Part shown: piece by piece, positions 28,002 through 37,458 of the stretch | How the letters are laid out: each line of letters starts with the position of its first letter | Numbering within the stretch: position 1 is the stretch's first letter | Origin: Yoonia ponticola | GTDB lineage: Bacteria; Pseudomonadota; Alphaproteobacteria; Rhodobacterales; Rhodobacteraceae | NCBI RefSeq assembly: GCF_014199395.1 | Contig: NZ_JACIJM010000009.1 | Span: 62,001 to 126,000, forward strand | DNA: 64,000 nucleotides | Direction of reading: 5' to 3' | Program-made: the position numbers and the translations under genes | The notes under the pieces: model-generated | The model's database searches: none | Told to the model about the DNA's origin: nothing | What the model saw: only the letters and a program-made list of their open reading frames with translations

Positions 28002-28646
28002 ATGCTTGTCCGGTCCATTCTTTTGACATCAGTTGCTTTGAGCCTTGCCGCCTGCGGGGGCAGCAGCAGCAGCGGTCCTTCGTTCAGCGAGTTGCAGCAG
28101 GATCTTGAAGATTCGACATTGTTTACCCTTGGTGAAGACGATGACATCAACGTGGCTAGCTTTGCGTCGTTGAAGGCGGCTGGCGGTGCTACCTACGCGG
28201 GGCAAACGGCTATTTATCTGGATATCACGGATGCCGATCTCGACAGCCCAGTAGATGATTATCCGACACCTACATTGCTGGGCGAACTCGCCTTGCAGAC
28301 CTCGTTTTCAGACGATGCGGGAACGCTGACGGGCAGCATGCGCAACTTTGTTGATAGCGACGAAAATGCAAAATCTGGCACAATTAGCATCACCAAAGGC
28401 GAAATCGTTAACGAAGAGGGCGGTAATATTGTTGCGGCCTTGTTTAATGGGTCGCTGAGCGGCGCCGGTGCCGGAAGCCGTGACTATGCGGGGATTACCG
28501 TCGGTGCCATTTCTGACGCAGGCGATCTGGTCGCCCTAGGTGTTGGCGGCACGTTTGCAGGTGGATCGAGCATTCCAGTAGACCTCGAAAACCTCGACGA
28601 TCTCGAGCCCGAATATCTGATGATCCTCAGCGCCAGCGAAAACTAA
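28002..28646 (+). CDS. TbpB-like beta-barrel lipoprotein, unknown function
   Basis: A 214-residue protein with a lipoprotein signal (lipobox SLAAC, cysteine at about residue 18) followed by a serine-glycine linker. The body is Gly/Asp/Ser-rich with repeated short beta-strand patterns (for example AGTLTGSMRNF, KSGTISITKGEI and VGGTFAGG) reminiscent of the C-terminal barrel of transferrin-binding-protein-B-like lipoproteins. This similarity is by eye only. The ATG at 28002 has GAGG at proper distance. An intrinsic terminator follows its stop. Confidence 0.75.
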   Translation: MLVRSILLTSVALSLAACGGSSSSGPSFSELQQDLEDSTLFTLGEDDDINVASFASLKAAGGATYAGQTAIYLDITDADLDSPVDDYPTPTLLGELALQTSFSDDAGTLTGSMRNFVDSDENAKSGTISITKGEIVNEEGGNIVAALFNGSLSGAGAGSRDYAGITVGAISDAGDLVALGVGGTFAGGSSIPVDLENLDDLEPEYLMILSASEN

Positions 28647-28666
28647 ACTGACTACATGACGACAAC

Positions 28667-28692
28667 GGGGCTGCCATTCGGCGGCCCTTTTT
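28667..28692 (+). terminator. Intrinsic terminator of the TbpB-like gene
   Basis: GGGCTGCC-ATTC-GGCGGCCC (28668-28687, one wobble pair) followed by TTTTT, 21 nt after the stop codon. It separates this gene from the metZ leader. Confidence 0.88.
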
Positions 28693-28735
28693 GTGAACAC
28701 TGGTTGACCTTGGTGTTGGCGCTGACTATCGACGC

Positions 28736-28792
28736 TGCGTGGCGATTTGTTACCGGATTGCGGGCCACGTTAAAGAAACCGCTAAAAAGGCT
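28736..28792 (+). promoter_or_regulatory. SAM-II riboswitch in the metZ leader
   Basis: The leader shows the SAM-II (SAM-alpha/metA motif) layout: P1 stem CGTGGC (28738-28743) with GCCACG (28764-28769), a P1 loop holding GATTTGTTACCG and TTGC, then TTAAAG and the invariant GCTAAAAAGG (28781-28790). Spacing between elements matches the known aptamer. SAM-II binds S-adenosylmethionine and turns off methionine synthesis genes in Alphaproteobacteria, in agreement with metZ 80 bp downstream. Confidence 0.87.
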
Positions 28793-28802
28793 GCGGGTTT
28801 TG

Positions 28803-28833
28803 AACCCCGATGCCTTGCCCGGTGTCGGGGTTT
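28803..28833 (+). terminator. Attenuator hairpin between riboswitch and metZ
   Basis: AACCCCGA (28803-28810) pairs with TCGGGGTT (28825-28832), followed by TTGCTTT. The 5' arm can instead pair with GGGTT at 28795-28799 (GGGTT-TTG-AACCC), giving a mutually exclusive alternative. This fits SAM-dependent transcription attenuation. Confidence 0.65.
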
Positions 28834-28872
28834 TGCTTTGAAAAGCGCCCCCTGATGAGAAAGAACTGACAT

Positions 28873-30060
28873 ATGTCCAACACATCAAACTGGTCGCGCC
28901 GCACCAAAGCCATTCACGCGGGCATCCGCCGCAGCCAATATGGCGAAGTGTCCGAGGCGATTTTCCTGACCCAAGGGTTCGTTTACGAGACCGCAGAAGA
29001 CGCCGAGCAGCGCTTTATCAAGATCGAAGGCGACGAATTTATCTATGCGCGCTACGGCAACCCAACGCTTGCGATGTTCGAAGACCGGATGGCCGCATTA
29101 GAGGGTGCCGAGGCGGGCTTTGCCTGCGCATCGGGCATGGCGGCTGTAAACGGCGCGTTAATGTCGCTGGTCAAAGCGGGCGACCATGTGGTGTCGTCGC
29201 GGGCCTTGTTCGGGTCATGTTTGTACATCCTAGAGGACATTCTCACGCGCTTTGGCGTCGAAGTGACCTTGGTCGATGGTCGTGACCTCGATGCGTGGCA
29301 GGCGGCGATCCGCCCTGACACGGCGTTGGTGTTCCTCGAAAGCATCTCTAATCCGGTGATGGAAGTCATCGACCTGAAAGCTGTCGCGGATATGGCCCAC
29401 GCTGTTGGCGCGATGGTCGTCGTTGATAACGTCTTTGCCACGCCGACCTATTCCTACGCGATCGAAGCGGGCGCTGATCTGGTTGTTTATTCGACCACGA
29501 AACACGTGGACGGGCAGGGACGCTGTCTGGGCGGTATCATTCTGGGGAAACGCGATATCGTGCGCGGTCCGGTTGAATCCTACCTCAAACATACCGGTGG
29601 GGCGATGTCGCCGTTTAACGCTTGGGTCATGCTGAAATCGCTGGATACGCTGGACCTGCGCGTTGATGCGCAATGTGACACGGCTGAAATCCTTGCGAAT
29701 GGGCTGGCGGGTCATCCGAAATTGGACAAAGTGATCTATCCCGGTCACCCGTCGCATCCGCAATATGAACTCGCGCAGAGCCAAAGCAAACGTGGCGGCA
29801 CAGTGCTGGCGATTGATGTGAAAGGCGGCAAGGCCGAGGCGTTCCGTTTCCTCAATGCGCTTGAAATCTTTACGATGTCGAACAACTTTGCCGATACTAA
29901 ATCCATCGTCACGCATCCTGCGACCACGACACATCAACGCCTTGCATCTGAACATCGCGCCGAGTTGGGCATCAGCGATGGGGTTGTGCGCGTATCGTGT
30001 GGTCTTGAAGATCCAAACGACTTGCTGGCCGATCTGCAAAAGGCGTTGGACGCGATCTAA
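28873..30060 (+). CDS. metZ: O-succinylhomoserine sulfhydrylase MetZ
   Basis: The 395-residue PLP enzyme of the Cys/Met metabolism family makes homocysteine directly from an O-acylhomoserine and sulfide. PLP contacts include YARYGNPT (58-65), ASGMAA (86-91), VVDNVFATP (183-191) and the Schiff-base lysine K210 in STTKHVDGQGR. The MetZ subtype, not MetB/MetC, is inferred from overall similarity and from the SAM-II leader. The hom product earlier in the window feeds this route. Confidence 0.93.
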   Translation: MSNTSNWSRRTKAIHAGIRRSQYGEVSEAIFLTQGFVYETAEDAEQRFIKIEGDEFIYARYGNPTLAMFEDRMAALEGAEAGFACASGMAAVNGALMSLVKAGDHVVSSRALFGSCLYILEDILTRFGVEVTLVDGRDLDAWQAAIRPDTALVFLESISNPVMEVIDLKAVADMAHAVGAMVVVDNVFATPTYSYAIEAGADLVVYSTTKHVDGQGRCLGGIILGKRDIVRGPVESYLKHTGGAMSPFNAWVMLKSLDTLDLRVDAQCDTAEILANGLAGHPKLDKVIYPGHPSHPQYELAQSQSKRGGTVLAIDVKGGKAEAFRFLNALEIFTMSNNFADTKSIVTHPATTTHQRLASEHRAELGISDGVVRVSCGLEDPNDLLADLQKALDAI

Positions 30061-30179
30061 ACATTGCTGGAACACGTCATTTCGGCGTGTTCCGGCCTAA
30101 ATCCGTCGAAAAAGAAGGGTGCGCTCAGGTTTCACATGGCTATGCTGGGCGAACTTGTACCTTCGAAAGTTTCTGTTTC

Positions 30180-31391
30180 ATGTCTGATCCAACCGACGCG
30201 ATGGCGCGTATCTTAACTGGTATCAGTGGAAAGCTGTCACAATCGCCCGATACAACTGCGGCGGGTGATCAGCAGGGGGACGCGGCCTTGAATTTACAAA
30301 CGCCTAACCTTGATCGCGACCCGACGCGGGCCGAGGCCGAAGCGGCTTTGGCCTTGCTGCGGCGCTGGGCGGGGGATGTAACAGCTGAAGAAGTTGCCAC
30401 GTTAGATCCGCTGGTTTCGCGTCTGATCCCCGGGCAAGAAGTGTCGAATTATCCCGCATTGGCAAGGGCTTATCCCGATGCGTTCGAAGTGGATGATGCG
30501 TATAAAGAAACTATGCCTGATCTGCAGAACGGCCCATCCTCGCTGATTAAGGGGACGAAACAGCAAATTCAGCACGTTGGTATTTCGAATTTCCGCCTGC
30601 CAATCCGGTTCCATACGCGCGACGGTGGTGATCTGACATTAGAGACGTCGGTGACGGGGACTGTTTCGCTTGATGCCGAAAAGAAGGGCATCAACATGTC
30701 GCGCATCATGCGGACGTTCTATAAGCATACCGAAGAAACGTTCAGTTTCGACGTGATCGAACGGGCGTTGGATGCTTATAAAACTGACCTTGAAAGTTTT
30801 GACGCGCGTATCCAAATGCGCCTGTCGTTCCCGATGAAAGTGCAAAGTCTGCGGTCTGGTTTGACCGGATATCAGTACTACGACATCGCCTTGGAGCTGG
30901 TTGAGCAAGACAACGTAAGGCGCAAAATCGTACATTTTGACTACGTTTACTCGTCCACTTGCCCCTGTTCGCTTGAACTTTCCGAACATGCGCGGCAATT
31001 TCGAGGGCAATTGGCCACGCCGCATTCCCAGCGATCTGTCGCGCGAATTTCGGTGCAATTGGAAGACGGTCAAAGCATTTTATGGTTCGAGGACCTGATC
31101 GACATGGCCCGCGCGGCGGTGCCGACTGAAACCCAAGTTATGGTGAAACGCGAGGATGAACAGGCGTTTGCCGAACTCAATGCAGCGAATCCGATTTTCG
31201 TCGAAGACGCGGCACGCCTGTTCTGCGAACAACTGCTCAAAGACCCGCGCATCGGTGATTTTCGCGTCGTTGCCAGCCACCAAGAAAGCCTGCACAGCCA
31301 TGATGCGGTGTCCGTGCTGACCGAAGGTAACACATTTGCATCCGACAGCATCGACCCCAAAATGTTCGCGACATTGTTCCACGTCGGTTGA
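30180..31391 (+). CDS. folE2: GTP cyclohydrolase FolE2 (type IB)
   Basis: The 403-residue enzyme converts GTP to dihydroneopterin triphosphate, the first step of folate synthesis, in the zinc-independent type IB form. The family core spans about residues 110-390, with TCPCSLELSEHA (the metal-binding cysteine region, about residue 262) and SHQESLHSHDA near the end. The N-terminal 100 residues are less conserved and the protein is longer than short FolE2 forms. The ATG at 30180 is taken because the frame upstream looks non-coding; there is only a weak GAAAG ribosome site. folB and folP lie 12-14 kb away. Confidence 0.9.
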   Translation: MSDPTDAMARILTGISGKLSQSPDTTAAGDQQGDAALNLQTPNLDRDPTRAEAEAALALLRRWAGDVTAEEVATLDPLVSRLIPGQEVSNYPALARAYPDAFEVDDAYKETMPDLQNGPSSLIKGTKQQIQHVGISNFRLPIRFHTRDGGDLTLETSVTGTVSLDAEKKGINMSRIMRTFYKHTEETFSFDVIERALDAYKTDLESFDARIQMRLSFPMKVQSLRSGLTGYQYYDIALELVEQDNVRRKIVHFDYVYSSTCPCSLELSEHARQFRGQLATPHSQRSVARISVQLEDGQSILWFEDLIDMARAAVPTETQVMVKREDEQAFAELNAANPIFVEDAARLFCEQLLKDPRIGDFRVVASHQESLHSHDAVSVLTEGNTFASDSIDPKMFATLFHVG

Positions 31392-31499
31392 TGTCGAAAC
31401 AGGGGCGAACGCGCTTCTGCGGTAACTGTGCCGCGCTTGCTGTGGTCGCGGGTGTCGCGGTCTCTTGACAGCCCCCACGCATCAGGCCAACCCTGCAAC

Positions 31500-32948
31500 A
31501 TGATCGACTTTCGCCCCGTTGGATATGTTATTGGCCTGCTCGTGGCGTCCCTTGGTGTGACCATGTTAGGGCCCTTGGCGCTTGATATTGCTGATCAAAA
31601 CGGCGAATGGCCGATTTTTTTCGAAGCCGCGACAATCACCATTCTTGCAGGCATTCTGACCGCGATCGCTTGTTCGAACGGCATGACAGATCGCCTGACG
31701 CTGCGTCAGACCTTTTTGCTGACGTCCTTGGTCTGGATCATGCTGCCATTTTTCGGTGCAATCCCATTTGTGCTAGGCGCGACGCAGGCGAATTTCACCG
31801 ATGCGTTTTTTGAAGCGATGTCGGGACTGACCACGACGGGCGGCACAGTCTTTACAGGGCTCGAAGATTTGCCACGTGGACTTTTGTTCTGGCGGGCGAT
31901 CCTGCAATGGTTGGGCGGTGTTGGTATTGTCGTGGTCGCGATGGTGTTCCTGCCTGAACTGCGGGTCGGGGGCATGCAGATATTTAGATCCGAAGGCTTT
32001 GACACCATGGGCAAAATCCTGCCCCGTGCAGGTGAGATCGCAAGTTCGATTTCAACAATTTACATCGGGCTCACCATCGCTTGTGCCTTCGCATATGCGG
32101 GGGCTGGCATGGGGCGGTTCGACGCTGTCGTCCATGCAATGACCACGGTTTCGACGGGCGGCATGGCCAATACAGACGCGTCGTTTGGCGCCTACAGCGC
32201 GTCAAGCCACTATATCGCAGCGGCGTTTATGATCCTCGCCGCACTGCCGTTTGTTCGATATGTGCAATTGATGGCGGGCAGCGCGCAACCGATTTGGCAC
32301 GATTCACAAATCCGTGGGTTCCTTGGCGTCATCACAATCGCAGTGCTTTTGATTACGTCGTGGGTTTGGGGCCGTGATGGAAACATGACAGAGGCAGCCT
32401 TTCGCGAGGCGCTTTTTAACGTCACATCAATTATTTCTGGCACGGGATTTTCCAGCGCGGATTACATGTCTTGGGGCACATTCCCAGTTGTGATGTTCTT
32501 TTTCATTGGCCTGATCGGGGGCTGCGCGGGATCAACGTCATGTTCGATCAAAGTGTTCCGCTTTCAACTGCTTCTCGCGTCGATCAAAAGCCAAATCCGG
32601 CAAATCCACTCGCCACATGGGATGTTCCCGCCTCGTTACGACGGCAAAACCGTGTCCGAGGACGTTTTGAACTCGGTCATGGCGTTTTTCGTCGCGTTTC
32701 TCTTGCTGCTCGGCTTTGTCGCGGTTTTACTCGGCATGACGGGCCTCGATTTCATCACATCAGTATCGGGTGCGGCGGCCGCGATTGCGAATATCGGGCC
32801 GGGTCTCGGCACTGAAATCGGACCTGCGGGCAATTACGCGGGCATCAACGACGCAGCCAAATGGATTTTGTCGGTCGCAATGTTTGTTGGCCGCCTTGAA
32901 ATCATGGTTGTGTTGGTCATCCTCACACCTAAATTCTGGAGATCTTAA
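31500..32948 (+). CDS. trkH: Trk-type potassium uptake protein TrkH
   Basis: The 482-residue inner-membrane protein has four membrane-pore-membrane repeats, with selectivity-filter loops GLTTTGGTVF, TVSTGGMANT, SGTGFSS and NIGPGLG. Together with the NAD-binding protein TrkA it imports potassium. trkA is not in this window. The start at 31500 is the best-placed ATG but lacks a clear Shine-Dalgarno; the frame is open 24 codons further upstream. Only one base separates its stop from the next gene's start, so the two are in one operon. Confidence 0.93.
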   Translation: MIDFRPVGYVIGLLVASLGVTMLGPLALDIADQNGEWPIFFEAATITILAGILTAIACSNGMTDRLTLRQTFLLTSLVWIMLPFFGAIPFVLGATQANFTDAFFEAMSGLTTTGGTVFTGLEDLPRGLLFWRAILQWLGGVGIVVVAMVFLPELRVGGMQIFRSEGFDTMGKILPRAGEIASSISTIYIGLTIACAFAYAGAGMGRFDAVVHAMTTVSTGGMANTDASFGAYSASSHYIAAAFMILAALPFVRYVQLMAGSAQPIWHDSQIRGFLGVITIAVLLITSWVWGRDGNMTEAAFREALFNVTSIISGTGFSSADYMSWGTFPVVMFFFIGLIGGCAGSTSCSIKVFRFQLLLASIKSQIRQIHSPHGMFPPRYDGKTVSEDVLNSVMAFFVAFLLLLGFVAVLLGMTGLDFITSVSGAAAAIANIGPGLGTEIGPAGNYAGINDAAKWILSVAMFVGRLEIMVVLVILTPKFWRS

Positions 32949-32949
32949 T

Positions 32950-34536
32950 ATGACAGACCGGCCTCTTGGTGCACAAATTTCCCACATGTTAAAATCGCGA
33001 GGGGTCGAAGTGATTTTCGGCATCCCCGGCGTGCATAACCAAGAAATGTATCGCGGCATCGAAGAGGCAGGGCTGACCCATGTGCTGGCGCGTCACGAAC
33101 AGGGCGCGGGATTTATGGCTGATGGCTATGCGCGGGCGACAGGCAAACCGGGGGTTGCGTATGTGATCACGGGTCCGGGTCTGTGCAATATCATGACGCC
33201 GATGGGCCAAGCGTATTCAGATTCGGTGCCGATGTTGGTGATCTCCAGCTGCCTGAATCGCGCAGATTTGGGCATGGGGCGCGGGCGATTGCACGAGATG
33301 AAAGATCAAGAAATCGCCGCGGGAACGGTCTGCGACTGGTCATTGACAGCAATGGACGCCGCGTCCGCCTATCAGTTGATCGACAGAGCTTTGTCCGAAT
33401 TCGCGACAGGACGCAAACGGCCGAAACACATTCAAGTCCCGATTGAAGTGCTCGAGGCATTGGCACTCGCCGCGCCCGAGCCGATGTCTTTGGCGACCAC
33501 GGGCTACGTCCCGTATGACGTGACCGACATTGTGTTTGACGCGGTGGAAAAGGCGCAACGCCCGTTGTTCGTGTTCGGCGGTGGCGCGCGTGAAGGCGCA
33601 ACCGTTTGGCGCGATGTCGTCAAGGCGGCTGGTGCGGCGAGTTTTGTAACCTATGCGGGCATGGGGATTATCGCGGAAGGTGGTTTGCACTTTGGCAGTA
33701 GCCTTGCGCGGCCTGGATCGGTGGATGTGATCGCGAGCGCTGATTTGGTCGTGGCTGTTGGAACAGAATTGTCGGAAACTGACTTGTGGCGTGACGATTT
33801 GGGCCACACGGGGACATTCATCCGGATCGACATCGACGCGGATGAATTGAACGACACCCCCGCGACCCACCGCATTCACGCGGATGCGGGGCAGGTGGCC
33901 AAAGAACTATGGGCGAAACGCGGTGATTGGTCTGACAAATCAGGTTGGACCGAAGCAGAGGTCGCCAAAACCCGAGAGAAATGGCGCGCCGAAGTCACAA
34001 GCGAACGCCCCGGCATTCCGCAAGTCGCCGACGCGTTGCGAGCTGCCTTGCCCGACGACACGGTTATCTATTCGGACATGACGCAATTCGCCTATGCCGC
34101 TTTGGAAATCTGGCCGATGAACAGGCCAAACCAATGGCACCACCCCTGCGGTTTCGGCACATTGGGCTACGCGTTGCCGTCCGCCATCGGTGGTGCACTT
34201 GCGCGCAAAGGCAAGCCGACCATTGCCATCGCGGGTGACTACGGGTTCCAATATACGCTGCAAGAATTGATGGTCGCGGTGGAATTGGAGCTCTGCTTGC
34301 CGATTATCTTATGGGACAACGGTAAACTGGGCGAGATCGAGGACAGCATGGTCGCGGCGCAAATTGCGCCAAACGCCGTTATTCAGCGCAACCCTGATTT
34401 TGTGAAATTTGCCGAAGCGTTCGGGGCGGCATCCGCAGCGCCCAAATCCTTGGATGAATTGCAGGATGTGGTGCGCGAGGCCTTGAAAACAAAAGGCCCC
34501 ACGCTGATCTATGTGCGATCCGAAATCGCGGCCTAA
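32950..34536 (+). CDS. Thiamine-diphosphate enzyme, probably 5-guanidino-2-oxopentanoate decarboxylase
   Basis: The 528-residue protein has the three-domain ThDP fold: N-terminal PYR domain with the catalytic glutamate in ARHEQGAGFMADGYA (about residue 50), a central domain, and a C-terminal PP domain with the ThDP motif GDYGFQ...WDN. The PP motif begins GDY rather than the common GDG. It resembles the acetolactate-synthase-like AruI family, which decarboxylates 2-ketoarginine; the substrate is an inference. It begins one base after the trkH stop, an unusual functional pairing. Confidence 0.75.
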   Translation: MTDRPLGAQISHMLKSRGVEVIFGIPGVHNQEMYRGIEEAGLTHVLARHEQGAGFMADGYARATGKPGVAYVITGPGLCNIMTPMGQAYSDSVPMLVISSCLNRADLGMGRGRLHEMKDQEIAAGTVCDWSLTAMDAASAYQLIDRALSEFATGRKRPKHIQVPIEVLEALALAAPEPMSLATTGYVPYDVTDIVFDAVEKAQRPLFVFGGGAREGATVWRDVVKAAGAASFVTYAGMGIIAEGGLHFGSSLARPGSVDVIASADLVVAVGTELSETDLWRDDLGHTGTFIRIDIDADELNDTPATHRIHADAGQVAKELWAKRGDWSDKSGWTEAEVAKTREKWRAEVTSERPGIPQVADALRAALPDDTVIYSDMTQFAYAALEIWPMNRPNQWHHPCGFGTLGYALPSAIGGALARKGKPTIAIAGDYGFQYTLQELMVAVELELCLPIILWDNGKLGEIEDSMVAAQIAPNAVIQRNPDFVKFAEAFGAASAAPKSLDELQDVVREALKTKGPTLIYVRSEIAA

Positions 34537-34537
34537 C

Positions 34538-36352
34538 TTACCAGCAAGACACCAAAACGGTCACATCTGTGGCCGTTTGGTTCAACGCCTCTGGCGGTAG
34601 GAATGCGACGCTGTCCGTCGTTTGTAAACGCACATCCGCCAGCAGCAACGATGCCACAATGCGGGATGCATCGACTGAAAAGTTAACTTCGGGCGGCAGT
34701 TGCTGACCGTTTTTGTTCGTGCGTGGCAGCAACATGCCCAATACGGCACCGCCGTTATCAAACACAGGACCGCCTGCGTCACCCCGTTGGGCGGTTAATG
34801 ACAGGCGTTTCAACTCGTCTTCGCCGTTCAATCCACGAATGTCGGCCAAGCGCCCAAAGGTCAGCGACGGCGTCGTCAGCACGCCACCATATGGGTAGCC
34901 CGCAACCGCGATTTCGGACTGAAGACGCGGTACACCTGTCTGGAACTGCGCCACATTTGCAGGGGCCAGCGGCGCGTTCGGACGGATCACAGCGAGGCCA
35001 AGTGCCTCGTCGGTGTGAATGACCTGCGCGTCGTGTACCTCGTCAATTGTGATGCGGCTGCATTCGCCGACAGATGCGACCGTTGTCAGCACGTCGCCTT
35101 GGCTATCAACAAAGAAGCCAGAGCTGGTCAGTTTTGGTTTGCGCACGGACAATCCCGACACCAGATCGATGGCTTGGCTGTCATCAGGTGCGGCAATCGC
35201 AGGATCAAGAACGCCGTCAATCCCGGTAAAGCTGGCTTTCATCATATCCAGCACACGCACGCGACGTGCATCATCACCTGCGGGCCAAATCAGTGAAAAA
35301 CCTTTGATCTGGCCGTTTCGCAACGTGGCGGTGGTGTAAGAGTGGATGCCGTCACCGATGCCTTCAATCTCGAAAGACTGATCGCGACGGCTACGTGGGC
35401 CGTCGGTCGGAACAATCGCCAAGGTTTGTAGGATTTCATACAGGCCGAACAAACGATCCTGATTACCCACTTGTGAAATCAGTAACACGCGTGCGGCCAG
35501 ATCACCTTTGGCCTCGAACTGTGCAAATGGCGGCTCGTATTTGTCGAAAGCAACAACGCCAGTCGGAATAATCAATTCGATCCCGGTGGCATCGTCGCGG
35601 ACCAATTGCATGTCCATACCGTCGAGGATCGCGTTGTAGGCGCTGATCAACACACCACGTTGTCGCGTGGTTAACACGCCAGTCGGCTCATAATTGTTGG
35701 CGGCTTGCCATTCGCCCATCGACGCACGGGTTCCGCGCCCGAAAGCCCCATCAATTGATGATTCATAAAAACCGGCCCATTTGAGCGCGGTCTGCAATAA
35801 TTCTTTTTCGCCACGGGTCAGTGATGCTTCAGAATCGCGGGCCTGCTGGACAGTTTCGTCTGGTACCGTGATGGGGGTTGGTTCAGCAGGGGCCGCTTCA
35901 ATAGGTGCAGGCTCGCGTGGGAACACATCTGGTAAGATTTCAGTGTCAGCAATGGCCTGCGCAATATCAATGGCGCTTTGCTGTGCGGCACTGTTGTCAG
36001 GCAGGGGCTGCGCAGTCGTCGGTGCGCCGACACCGATTGGCCAGAATTGCTGGCTGAAATTACGTCCATCCGCGATGAAACTATCGCTAGGGATTTGCCC
36101 ACTACGGCGCAGGTCGCCCAGCAATGTATCCGCATCAGCCCGAGAATATGGCCCAAGAACAATGCCATACCAGCCGGAGCCGATGTAGTATCCGGCGACA
36201 TTATCAAGTTGGGCGTCGAATGCGCGCGCACGGCTTTGTGCACCGCTCAATGTCGGTTGCGCCTCGACTTGCACCCATACTGGGCTTTGTTGCGCGGCGG
36301 CCCCAAGCGGAGCAATTGCAAGAACCAAAACGGCTAGAAAAACTTTGAACAT
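34538..36352 (-). CDS. Secreted SPOR / peptidoglycan-binding protein with an inactive trypsin-like domain
   Basis: The 604-residue protein has a signal peptide (cleavage after GAAA, about residue 20), a SPOR-like domain (about 25-95), a linker rich in Pro/Ala/Glu, a peptidoglycan-binding domain (about 178-245), a middle domain and a C-terminal trypsin-like fold (about 420-560). The protease motifs are present in outline but all catalytic residues are replaced: the usual TNxH box reads VLTTVASV, the Asp box reads ALGLAVIR, and the nucleophile motif reads GDAGGPV (Ala526). It probably binds rather than cuts in the periplasm. The start at 36352 is set by the signal peptide. Confidence 0.82.
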   Translation of the reverse strand: MFKVFLAVLVLAIAPLGAAAQQSPVWVQVEAQPTLSGAQSRARAFDAQLDNVAGYYIGSGWYGIVLGPYSRADADTLLGDLRRSGQIPSDSFIADGRNFSQQFWPIGVGAPTTAQPLPDNSAAQQSAIDIAQAIADTEILPDVFPREPAPIEAAPAEPTPITVPDETVQQARDSEASLTRGEKELLQTALKWAGFYESSIDGAFGRGTRASMGEWQAANNYEPTGVLTTRQRGVLISAYNAILDGMDMQLVRDDATGIELIIPTGVVAFDKYEPPFAQFEAKGDLAARVLLISQVGNQDRLFGLYEILQTLAIVPTDGPRSRRDQSFEIEGIGDGIHSYTTATLRNGQIKGFSLIWPAGDDARRVRVLDMMKASFTGIDGVLDPAIAAPDDSQAIDLVSGLSVRKPKLTSSGFFVDSQGDVLTTVASVGECSRITIDEVHDAQVIHTDEALGLAVIRPNAPLAPANVAQFQTGVPRLQSEIAVAGYPYGGVLTTPSLTFGRLADIRGLNGEDELKRLSLTAQRGDAGGPVFDNGGAVLGMLLPRTNKNGQQLPPEVNFSVDASRIVASLLLADVRLQTTDSVAFLPPEALNQTATDVTVLVSCW

Positions 36353-36537
36353 CTGCGATCCATAGACCCTAATACTTATTTTCTGCTTAACGCGACGCGG
36401 GATCGACGAAAAATCACTCCGGCGCTGCATGATTCTGATCTAATACGGCAGAAATGCGCCGTTAAATACCCCTGCGCTACTAATTGACCCTGTCGGCTGT
36501 GCGCCCTATTGATCACCCAAAGTGAAAAGAGGGCGAA

Positions 36538-37458
36538 ATGGCCGACAAACCACGCAGTTTCCAAGAGATCATCCTGCGGCTCCAGTCCTACTGGGCTGCC
36601 AAAGGGTGTGCGATGATGCAGCCATACGACATGGAAGTCGGGGCAGGGACATTCCATCCGGCCACGACATTGCGGTCGCTTGGGTCCAAGCCTTGGGCCG
36701 CGGCCTATGTCCAACCATCGCGCAGGCCAACCGATGGGCGTTACGGCGAAAACCCGAACCGGTTGCAGCACTATTACCAATATCAGGTGTTGATCAAACC
36801 AAGCCCGCCAGACTTGCAGGACCTCTATCTTGGCTCGCTCAAAGCCATCGGCATCGACGCGAACATGCACGATATCCGCTTTGTTGAAGACGATTGGGAA
36901 AGCCCGACTTTGGGCGCTTGGGGGCTAGGCTGGGAAGTCTGGTGTGACGGCATGGAAGTCTCACAATTCACCTATTTTCAACAGGTTGCGGGCTATGACT
37001 GCAAACCTGTGTCAGGCGAGTTGACCTACGGGCTGGAACGTCTGGCGATGTATATCCTCGACGTCGATCACGTCATGGACATGCCGTATAACGACCCCGA
37101 CGCGCCCATCGCGCTGACCTACGGCGACGTGTTCAAGCAGACCGAAGAAGAATACGCGCGCTGGAACTTCGACGTGGCGGACACCGACACGTTGCTCCAG
37201 CATTTCAAAGACGCCGAGGCCGAATGCGCCCGCATCTTGGCTGAACCGCACGACGACCCGAAAACCGGCAAACGCATCATCATGGCCCATCCGGCCTATG
37301 ACCAAGCGATTAAAGCCAGCCATGTGTTCAACCTGTTGGACGCGCGCGGCGTGATTTCCGTGACCGAACGCCAAGCCTACATCGGACGTGTGCGAACCCT
37401 GACCAAAGCCTGTGCGGACGCCTTTGTGCAAACAGCCGCCGCAGGTCACGCGGCATGA
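36538..37458 (+). CDS. glyQ: Glycyl-tRNA synthetase alpha subunit
   Basis: The 306-residue catalytic subunit of the tetrameric (alpha2beta2) glycyl-tRNA synthetase activates glycine. The family opening [17 protein letters not shown] and the class II motifs around [15 protein letters not shown] and SQFTYFQQ are intact. The ATG has GAGGG upstream. Its stop overlaps the start of the next gene (ATGA). A small membrane protein lies between it and glyS, all in one operon. Confidence 0.97.
   Translation: MADKPRSFQEIILRLQSYWAAKGCAMMQPYDMEVGAGTFHPATTLRSLGSKPWAAAYVQPSRRPTDGRYGENPNRLQHYYQYQVLIKPSPPDLQDLYLGSLKAIGIDANMHDIRFVEDDWESPTLGAWGLGWEVWCDGMEVSQFTYFQQVAGYDCKPVSGELTYGLERLAMYILDVDHVMDMPYNDPDAPIALTYGDVFKQTEEEYARWNFDVADTDTLLQHFKDAEAECARILAEPHDDPKTGKRIIMAHPAYDQAIKASHVFNLLDARGVISVTERQAYIGRVRTLTKACADAFVQTAAAGHAA

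Noticed and set aside
28656..28841. Small plus-strand open frame (61 codons) between the TbpB-like gene and metZ
   Set aside because: It covers a terminator and the SAM-II riboswitch, which explain the sequence better.
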